Assembly: GCF_025345615.1 (NCBI RefSeq)
Contig: NZ_JAODWD010000005.1
Location: 533,417-597,416, forward strand
Length of the DNA stretch: 64,000 nt
Reading direction: 5' to 3'
From: Mycobacterium deserti
GTDB taxonomy: Bacteria > Actinomycetota > Actinomycetes > Mycobacteriales > Mycobacteriaceae
The notes below the pieces were generated by a model. The model made no database searches. It saw only the letters and a list, made by a program, of their open reading frames with translations, and was not told the origin of the DNA. Made by a program: the position numbers and the translations under genes. This document shows, in pieces, positions 58,340 through 64,000 of the stretch (within the stretch, counting starts at the first letter, position 1; every line of letters starts with the position of its first letter).

Positions 58340-59142
58340 CGGCCTTGGAACTTCGCGTCGCGCTTGTCGCGGAAAGCCGCCAAGCCTTCCTTGAAATCGT
58401 CACTGCGGCTGGACAGTTCGAGCGCCATGGCCTCGTTCTGCAGGTGGCGGTCCAAATCCAGCCCGTTGCCGCTCTGCAGCAGCCACTTGGTGAGGCCGAG
58501 GGCGACAGTGGGTGCAGCGGCCAGCTTCTCGACGAGATCCGTTGCCGCCGCGTCGAGTGCGTCACCCGGGTGAGCACCGTGCACGATGCCCCAATGGAAG
58601 GCGGTGCGGCCGTCGATCTCCTCGCCGAGCATGAGCAATTGCCGGGTGCGCACCATGCCGATGAGTCGGGGGAGCAACCAGGCCGCGCCGCTGTCCGGGG
58701 TGAAGCCGCGCGCCATGAACGGTTCCCAGAACCGCGCATCCTCGGCGGCCACGCAGAAGTCGCAGGCCATCGCGATGTGGAAGCCGAGGCCGGCCGCCCA
58801 GCCGCGGACCACGGCGACGATGGGAACCTGTGTCTCGAGCATCAACGGAATCAGCCGGTTCGCCTTGTTCGGCAGCCGGCGCTGCGTGCTGCCGACGCGG
58901 GGTTTTCGTTCCGACCTCGCGTTGTTGGCGATGAGGTCCGATCCCGCGCAGAAATCAGGGCCGTCGGCGTCGATCCGGATCGCCCGGACCGACTCGTCCG
59001 TACCGGCCGCCACGAGGTGACCGATCATGGCATCGAGCATCACATCGTTGACGGCGTTGCGACGGTCGGCCCGATCCAGGGTCAGGGCCAGCAAGGGACC
59101 TCGTTGCTCAGCGCCGAGGCCCGGCACGCTGTCGTAGGGCAT
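58336..59142 (-). CDS. crotonase-fold enzyme of the isomerase (PaaG-like) type
   Basis: A 268-residue crotonase: LDRADRRNAVNDVML, GPDFCAGSDLIANN, RGWAAGLGFHIAMACDF and FWEPFMARGFTPDSGAAWLLPRLIG. The FxxxFxxxGxxPDxGxxxxLxR pattern is that of PaaG/ECI-like isomerases and hydrolases, not of classical hydratases; both hydratase Glu positions are changed. It may shift a double bond or open a ring. Overlaps the acyl-CoA dehydrogenase start by 4 nt. Confidence 0.88.
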   Translation of the reverse strand: MPYDSVPGLGAEQRGPLLALTLDRADRRNAVNDVMLDAMIGHLVAAGTDESVRAIRIDADGPDFCAGSDLIANNARSERKPRVGSTQRRLPNKANRLIPLMLETQVPIVAVVRGWAAGLGFHIAMACDFCVAAEDARFWEPFMARGFTPDSGAAWLLPRLIGMVRTRQLLMLGEEIDGRTAFHWGIVHGAHPGDALDAAATDLVEKLAAAPTVALGLTKWLLQSGNGLDLDRHLQNEAMALELSSRSDDFKEGLAAFRDKRDAKFQGR

Positions 59143-59147
59143 GTCGC

Positions 59148-60398
59148 TCAGCGCTCGGCGAATCGGGCCGACACCGCGGTCAGCAGTTCGGCGAGATCGG
59201 TCGCGGCCCCCGGCGGGTCGGGCAATCGGACGGGACCGCGCTCCCGGCTCGGTAGCAGAACTTTCGCCCTACCGGGCGCGGTGACCTGACCGCGTTGGTT
59301 GGTCGCCGCGAGTTCAAGGTCCACGGCCGGGCGGTCGCCGTCTGCGAGGTACTTGCGGACCACCGTGCCGGTGATGGTGTGCAGATCACCCACATAGTTG
59401 AAAAGGCGGAATTCACAGTCCAGTGTCCACAGCCACGCGTCGTCACCCATCCAGTCGGTGCACAGATGGATGAGCCACGTCTCGCGCATCCGGCCGTAGT
59501 CGAACGTGGTGGGGTTACCGGCATTGCGGGCGGCGTCGGGTTCCCAATGCACCCGCTGTTGAACATCCGGCACGCCGTGTTCGTTCGGCGTGTAGAAACG
59601 GGGGATGCGCTGCCGGTTGCGCCACGCCAGTCGCAGTGGGCGCACGCCGTACATGCCGGTGCCCATACCGACGTGCCAGCAGACCATGTCGGTGACGGTC
59701 AGCGGACCTTTGGTCAGCGGGCCGACGGTGTCGCCCTCGGCCACGTCCTCCCACCACCGCGGTTCCGCGCCGCGCGGCGCCTCGTGCGCGTATCTCGCAT
59801 CGACCGCGGAGATCTCCGAGGGCGTCCAGATTTTGAGCTCGACCGCTTCGTACTTCTTCCTACCGCGCGCTTTGCTGCGCTCGGTGCGGATCATGTTTCG
59901 GTATTGTCCACCCAGCAGCGTGCCGTCCTCGTCGCGGAACACCTGGGCCGACCACTCGTGCACAGCGCGCTCGGCGAACTCGCTCTTCTTGTCCAGCGCG
60001 GCCACCAGGGCGTTGCGGCGGAACACCCGACGTCCGGCGCGTAGCGGTGCCCACCATTCCCGAGACGACGAGGCGTAGAAAGCGTGCACGCCGCGCAGTG
60101 GGTCGCCCTTGGTCCGGGCGCGATCCTCGTCGGACAAGGTGGTGACCTCGTCCTCGCCGATCAGGGTGTCCCCGCCGATCAGCGCAGGCGGAGCCACCGA
60201 CTCACCCCAAACGGATTTCGCGGCGTACTCGGGGTCGCACCACAACGGGTTGGCGTCGCCGTAACTCTCGGCGACGTGCCGGAAAGCGTCCTCATTGGGG
60301 CGGAAGTAGTGCGGCGGCTGGGTATGCGGCACCGCGATGCCGATGGTTGCGCGCAGGCGGGCCAGCCCCTCGTCGGTGATCTGGCCGGTGCCGGACAT
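59148..60398 (-). CDS. double-hotdog MaoC-like protein
   Basis: About 416 residues with two hotdog domains. The first has FRPNEDAFRHVAESYGDANPLWCDPEYAAKSVWGESVAPP, where the usual His of the GDxNPxH motif is Trp; the second runs from WWEDVAEGDTVGPLTKGPLTVTDMVCWHVGMGTG and ends with VDLELAATNQRGQVTAPGRAKVLLPS. The catalytic pair is not clear in either half, so it may be a hydratase with unusual residues or a thioesterase-like protein. ATG at 60398 with AAGGAGG 7 nt upstream. First gene of the operon down to 54038; divergent from the crotonase at 60504. Confidence 0.8.
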   Translation of the reverse strand: MSGTGQITDEGLARLRATIGIAVPHTQPPHYFRPNEDAFRHVAESYGDANPLWCDPEYAAKSVWGESVAPPALIGGDTLIGEDEVTTLSDEDRARTKGDPLRGVHAFYASSSREWWAPLRAGRRVFRRNALVAALDKKSEFAERAVHEWSAQVFRDEDGTLLGGQYRNMIRTERSKARGRKKYEAVELKIWTPSEISAVDARYAHEAPRGAEPRWWEDVAEGDTVGPLTKGPLTVTDMVCWHVGMGTGMYGVRPLRLAWRNRQRIPRFYTPNEHGVPDVQQRVHWEPDAARNAGNPTTFDYGRMRETWLIHLCTDWMGDDAWLWTLDCEFRLFNYVGDLHTITGTVVRKYLADGDRPAVDLELAATNQRGQVTAPGRAKVLLPSRERGPVRLPDPPGAATDLAELLTAVSARFAER

Positions 60399-60442
60399 CG
60401 ACTGCCTCCTTCGAGCGGCCCGCCACGTTGCCGGGCCAAGGT

Positions 60443-60480
60443 GGAAATTAAGATACCCGAAAAACGGAAACGCCGTTAAC
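60443..60480. promoter_or_regulatory. weak tandem operator between divergent genes
   Basis: GGAAAT-TAAG-ATACCC (60443-60458) and GGAAAC-GCC-GTTAAC (60466-60480), centres 22.5 bp apart, between the divergent hotdog and crotonase genes. Half-site matches are weaker than elsewhere, but the spacing is the same. Confidence 0.4.
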
Positions 60481-60503
60481 GCGGCCGCGGAAGGACACGT
60501 GGC

Positions 60504-61319
60504 ATGAGCACAGAAGAACCCGGCATCGTTGTCACACGCGGTGACGACGCTGTGCAGCGGATCATCATCGACCGTGCGCCAGTTGGCAATTCGCTTTCGC
60601 CCCTGGCACGCGACGCGCTCACCGAGGCCTTCGTGCAGGCCCACGGCGACCCAGCGGTACGCGCGGTCCTGCTGACCGCGGCGGGGGACCGGCACTTCTG
60701 CGCCGGTGCGGGATTGAGCGATGGGAAAAGTACGCCCGTGCCGTCGCAGCCAAAGCGGCTCGGTGACGTCGCACGAATGCTGCAGCAGGGCTGGCAGCGG
60801 CTGATCGCGTCCGTGCTGGGCTGTGACAAGCCGGTGGTCGCCGCCGTCAAGGGCGCAGCCGTCGGAGCCGGTTCCAGCCTGGTGCTGGCCTGCGATCTCG
60901 TGGTGATGTCGACCGAGGCGCATCTTGCGCAGTCGTTCGTTCATCGGGGCATCCTGCCGGACTCGGGCGCGGTGCACTTGCTCACCCGAATTGTGGGGTT
61001 GCGCAGAGCCGCTGAGCTGCTGATGCTCGGCGAACCCCTCGACGCCGCGAGCTGTGAGCGGCTCGGATTGGTCAACCGGGTTGTCGCGCCACAGGACACC
61101 GAGGCGGCCGCCGAAGACCTCGCCGTGCGTCTGGCGGCAGGACCGACCGTGATGCTCGGGCTGACCAAGCGTCTGCTCGCCGTGTCGTCGGAATCCGGGC
61201 GCGACCGAGCCTTCGAGCAGGAAGCATGGGCCGCCGAGATGGTCTCACAGACGACCGATCTGCAGGAGGGCCTGCGGTCGTTCGCCGAGCGCCGCGATCC
61301 GCACTTTCGAGGCGTCTGA
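60504..61319 (+). CDS. crotonase-fold enzyme of the isomerase (PaaG-like) type
   Basis: A 271-residue crotonase: IDRAPVGNSLSPLA, GDRHFCAGAGLSDGK, KGAAVGAGSSLVLACDL and HLAQSFVHRGILPDSGAVHLLTRIVG. Both hydratase Glu positions are replaced (Ser; Ser-Phe), and the FxxxGxxPDxG signature again points to the isomerase type, as in the protein at 58336. GGAAGGA precedes the ATG. It is the only plus-strand gene between the 60.4 kb operon and the SDR at 61324, whose end it faces with a 4-nt gap. Confidence 0.87.
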   Translation: MSTEEPGIVVTRGDDAVQRIIIDRAPVGNSLSPLARDALTEAFVQAHGDPAVRAVLLTAAGDRHFCAGAGLSDGKSTPVPSQPKRLGDVARMLQQGWQRLIASVLGCDKPVVAAVKGAAVGAGSSLVLACDLVVMSTEAHLAQSFVHRGILPDSGAVHLLTRIVGLRRAAELLMLGEPLDAASCERLGLVNRVVAPQDTEAAAEDLAVRLAAGPTVMLGLTKRLLAVSSESGRDRAFEQEAWAAEMVSQTTDLQEGLRSFAERRDPHFRGV

Positions 61320-61323
61320 GTCG

Positions 61324-62190
61324 TCAACCCGCAGCGGGGCCGCCGCGAATCACGAACGTCGCGGTGTCATCGATGCGGTCGATGTTCTCGGCCACGGTTT
61401 CGGCGGTCAGATCGCCGTCTTCGATACCTGTGGACTGGCCGATGAACACTCGCGACACCTTGCCCGCGCCCACCGAGTAGATGTGGGCGGTGCGGTCGCA
61501 GTCGCGGTGGGACAGGTAGACCACCACCGGGGTGACCAGTTCTGGATCCATCGCTTTGCCCGCTTCGCCCATGATGTCCTCGGTCATCCGGGTCCTGGCG
61601 ATGGGGGCCACCGCGTTGACCGTGATGCCGTTACGTGCGCCCTCGATCGCCAGTACGTGCATCATGCCCACCAGGCCCATCTTGGCCGCACCGTAGTTGG
61701 CTTGGCCGAAGTTGCCGAACAGCCCCGTGCCGGAGGTGGTTTGGACGATCCGTCCGTAGTTCTTCTCGCGCATGATCGGCCACGCAGCACGGGTCACGTT
61801 GAAGGCACCGGTTAGATGTACCGCGATGACCGCGTCAACCTGTTCGGCGGTCATGTTCTTGAATGCGGCGTCGCGCAGGATGCCCGCGTTGTTGACCAGG
61901 ATGTCGAGCCGGCCGAAGGCGTCCATCGCCGCGGCGACGATCGCGGCGCCGCCCTCCGCGGTGGCCACGGAGTCGCCGTTGGCGATCGCCGTGCCGCCGG
62001 CGGCGGTGATCTCGTCGACGACCGACTGTGCCGCCGATGTCGAGGCGCCGCTTCCGTCGACGGCGCTGCCGAGGTCGTTGACCACGACACGAGCGCCGCG
62101 GCGGGCGAGTTCGAGTGCGTGACAGCGGCCGAGCCCACCGCCCGCCCCGGTGACGACAGCTACCTGATCCTCGAAAGTCAATCGCGGCAT
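61324..62190 (-). CDS. SDR of the MFE-2 (3-hydroxyacyl-CoA dehydrogenase) type
   Basis: A 288-residue SDR with TGAGGGLGRCHALELARRGARVVVNDLG, NNAGILRDAAFKNMTAEQVDAVIAVHLTGAF and YGAAKMGLVGMMHVLAIEGARNGITVNAVAPIARTRMTEDIM. This block is diagnostic of the dehydrogenase domain of peroxisomal multifunctional enzyme 2, so oxidation of an (R)-3-hydroxyacyl-CoA is the likely role; the C-terminal hydratase domain of MFE-2 is absent. The ATG at 62190 follows TAACCT by 7 nt, indicating a leaderless start under an operator. Confidence 0.88.
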   Translation of the reverse strand: MPRLTFEDQVAVVTGAGGGLGRCHALELARRGARVVVNDLGSAVDGSGASTSAAQSVVDEITAAGGTAIANGDSVATAEGGAAIVAAAMDAFGRLDILVNNAGILRDAAFKNMTAEQVDAVIAVHLTGAFNVTRAAWPIMREKNYGRIVQTTSGTGLFGNFGQANYGAAKMGLVGMMHVLAIEGARNGITVNAVAPIARTRMTEDIMGEAGKAMDPELVTPVVVYLSHRDCDRTAHIYSVGAGKVSRVFIGQSTGIEDGDLTAETVAENIDRIDDTATFVIRGGPAAG

Positions 62191-62194
62191 GACT

Positions 62195-62232
62195 GAGAGG
62201 TTACATTTGCGCTCAAGAGAATCATCATTTGC
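62195..62232. promoter_or_regulatory. tandem operator, 22-bp spacing, divergent genes
   Basis: GAGAGG-TTAC-ATTTGC (62195-62210) and GAGAAT-CATC-ATTTGC (62217-62232) start exactly 22 bp apart. On the minus strand TAACCT inside the first site is the likely -10 of the leaderless SDR gene at 62190. The second site lies just before the GGAGG of the FadD-like gene at 62246. Confidence 0.68.
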
Positions 62233-62245
62233 ATCGGAGGACGCC

Positions 62246-63808
62246 ATGGGTAGCGCGACGGCGCTGCTGCACCACGCTCGACAGCGGGCTCATGCTCTGC
62301 GGCCGCGGTATCGGGCAGCTGGCTTTTGGTCAGATCAACCGCTTGATGTCGTACGACACACCGCCGCACGGCATCCGGACCGTTCGGCGCTCGTCATGCG
62401 CGCCACCGAACTGACCTACGCCGACCTCGACGAACGGATCGACCGCGCCGCGGACGCGCTGTCGGCGGCGGGAGTCGGCGCTGGGACTGCGCTTCTGGTG
62501 GTGGTCGGAAACGACATCGACTCCGTCGTCGCGGTACACGCAGCCATCCGGGTGGACGCCGTGGTCCTGCTGGTGCCGCGCAGTGCAGGCGCCACGCAGG
62601 TCGCCGATATAGTCGCGCGCACCGGTGCGGGCTTCGGTATGGCGCCCGGTTGGGAACGCGCGGGTGAGGCGGAATTGCGCGAGGCGTGCCGCTGGATCGA
62701 CGTCCACGGGCCGGGTACGCCGCAGTCCAGTACGCCGGTCCGGGCGGCCGATGAACCGTCTTTTGTGCTGTACACGTCGGGCACAACCTCGCGGCCCAAA
62801 GGCGTCATCCATTCGCTGAGCACGTTGACCAAGGCGTCGGCCAATTACATCGCCGCAGCAGGTCTGTGCGCCGACGACCGCATCTTCCTGATCAGCCCAC
62901 TCGCGTCGGTCACCGGCGTGCTGCAAGCGTTGTTCATCGGCCCCATGCTGGCCGCGCCGGTGGTACTGGAGGACCGCTGGGATCCCGCGTCGACGTGTGA
63001 GCTGCTGTTGACGTCGGAAGCGACGTGGTACGGCGGTCCCGACCGGCTACTTGACCGGTTGCTGGACGAGGCGGTTGCACGGGGACGGCGTGCGCCACTG
63101 CGGGCGGTGTACCTCGGCGGCACGATGCTCGACCGGCGCATCGTCGAGCGGGTCGAGGACGACTTCGGCATCGTCGTCATGCGCGCGTACGGATCGTCGG
63201 AGGTTCCGGTCAGTACCTCGGGGCTGCGAACCGAGTCGAGGGCGGTGCGCCACGCCGATGATGGTGTGGCACTGCAGGATGTCGACGTCCGGGTGGGGTC
63301 GGTCGGCGACCCGGGGGAGTGCTGCATCAAGGGCCCGCACGCCTTCCTCGGCTATACCGACGCCCAGGACGACGATGTCGCCTTCGACGGGGAGTGGTTC
63401 CGTACCGGCGACGTGGCGGAGATCAACGACCGACGGGTGCGCATCATCGGGCGGATCAAGGACATCGTCATCCGCAACGGCATGAAGATTCCCGCGGCGG
63501 AGGTCGAGGAGGCGGTGGCCGAAATTCCCGGTGTCCGAGAGTGTGCCGCGTACTCCATCGCCGACGCGACCACCGGAGAGCGACTGGCGTTGGCCATGGT
63601 GCTCGACGACGGCGTCGAGTTGTCGCTCGCCGACGTCACCGGGGCGCTGGTCTCCGGGGGGCTGCCCAAGTACAAGCTGCCCGAGGAACTGGTGTTCTGG
63701 GACGAGCCGCTGCCGCTCAACGCCAACGGCAAGGTGCAGCGGAACACGCTCGAAGCCCGGTCGGAGGGGCGGCCGCGGATTCTGGCCGAACGCCTAGCCG
63801 GAGCCTGA
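62246..63808 (+). CDS. acyl-CoA synthetase (FadD-like)
   Basis: A 520-residue adenylate-forming enzyme: phosphate loop LYTSGTTSRPKG, A5 RAYGSSEVPV, GYTDAQDDDVAFDGEWFRTGDVAEI, hinge GRIKDIVIRNGMKIPAAEVEEAV and catalytic Lys in LPLNANGKVQRNTLE. The ATG at 62246 has GGAGG 7 nt upstream; the open frame upstream of it runs through the operators. Divergent from the MFE-2-type SDR. Confidence 0.9.
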   Translation: MGSATALLHHARQRAHALRPRYRAAGFWSDQPLDVVRHTAARHPDRSALVMRATELTYADLDERIDRAADALSAAGVGAGTALLVVVGNDIDSVVAVHAAIRVDAVVLLVPRSAGATQVADIVARTGAGFGMAPGWERAGEAELREACRWIDVHGPGTPQSSTPVRAADEPSFVLYTSGTTSRPKGVIHSLSTLTKASANYIAAAGLCADDRIFLISPLASVTGVLQALFIGPMLAAPVVLEDRWDPASTCELLLTSEATWYGGPDRLLDRLLDEAVARGRRAPLRAVYLGGTMLDRRIVERVEDDFGIVVMRAYGSSEVPVSTSGLRTESRAVRHADDGVALQDVDVRVGSVGDPGECCIKGPHAFLGYTDAQDDDVAFDGEWFRTGDVAEINDRRVRIIGRIKDIVIRNGMKIPAAEVEEAVAEIPGVRECAAYSIADATTGERLALAMVLDDGVELSLADVTGALVSGGLPKYKLPEELVFWDEPLPLNANGKVQRNTLEARSEGRPRILAERLAGA

Positions 63809-63810
63809 AC

Positions 63811-64000
63811 TCAGTCGTTCGACCCCCCACTGACGTTTGCCGTGGCCTGCTTCATCTGCGCCTGCCAGTCGGAACCGCCTCCGTGTTCGTGCTTGGAGAG
63901 GGCTTGGATGGAGACGTCGTGGCCTTCGGCGGCTTTGCGTAGTGCTCCGACGGTGGCTTGTTCTTTGGTGATGTGGGTGAACGGGTCGAAGTTGTACCAG
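63811..64000 (-). CDS. C-terminal end of a protein cut by the window
   Basis: Only the last 62 residues are present: WYNFDPFTHITKEQATVGAL, then KAAEGHDVSIQALSKHEHGG and a C-terminus SDWQAQMKQATANVSGGSND. The frame is open to the window edge and ends 2 nt behind the convergent FadD-like gene. The stretch reminds me of the C-terminus of large mycobacterial amidohydrolase-family proteins, but it is too short to be sure. Confidence 0.6.
   Translation of the reverse strand, partial: WYNFDPFTHITKEQATVGALRKAAEGHDVSIQALSKHEHGGGSDWQAQMKQATANVSGGSND

Overview
The window comes from a high-GC actinomycete, almost certainly a fast-growing environmental mycobacterium (Mycolicibacterium type). It has a six-gene mce set, many FadD, FadE, crotonase and MaoC paralogues, F420-type luciferase-like oxidoreductases, four cytochromes P450, TANNNT -10 hexamers with leaderless starts, and gene chains joined by ATGA, GTGA or TGATG overlaps. 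No rRNA, tRNA, insertion sequence, phage gene or CRISPR array was seen. The whole window reads as one catabolic and uptake island for a lipid-like, probably polycyclic or isoprenoid, substrate; the substrate itself cannot be read from the sequence.

Layout. 1-19.0 kb holds four or more short units: five paralogous NAD(P)-binding proteins related to dihydrodipicolinate/diaminopentanoate reductases, three P450s, several SDRs (one broken by two frameshifts), a Bfd-like ferredoxin, an AveC-like membrane protein, an acyl-CoA synthetase, a VOC protein, a SnoaL-like protein and a family III CoA-transferase. 19.0-26.5 kb (minus) is an operon whose parts match the igr cluster of M. tuberculosis (cyp125-fadE28-fadE29-chsH2-chsH1-ltp2), which removes the last three-carbon unit of the cholesterol side chain. 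Here the two-domain ChsH2 is split into two coupled genes. A TetR regulator and a small unknown gene follow. 26.7-38.7 kb (plus) has an aldehyde dehydrogenase, a fused double CoA-transferase and mceA-F with a secreted accessory protein, but no yrbE permease genes. 38.6-50.0 kb has three amidohydrolases, acyl-CoA dehydrogenases, MaoC, SnoaL and isochorismatase-like proteins, and an acyl-CoA synthetase preceded by a 32-bp tandem repeat. 50.1-53.8 kb (minus) has a frameshifted luciferase-like gene, a catalytic/non-catalytic SDR pair and a cassette of four small membrane proteins. 54.0-60.4 kb (minus) is a tight beta-oxidation operon (double-hotdog protein, three crotonases, FadE, FadD). 60.5-63.8 kb holds a crotonase, a MFE-2-type SDR and an acyl-CoA synthetase. 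Both window ends cut a gene.

Regulation. A 16-bp dyad, GAGAAT-N4-ATTCTC, recurs in most of the promoter regions, including the mce promoter. In most places a degenerate second (sometimes third) copy lies 22 to 22.5 bp away centre to centre. This ties uptake (mce), activation (FadD, CoA-transferase), oxidation (P450, SDR, DapB-like) and beta-oxidation genes into one apparent regulon. The only regulator encoded here is the TetR protein at 19.7-20.3 kb. Two other promoter regions carry different dyads (714-745 and 26520-26542).
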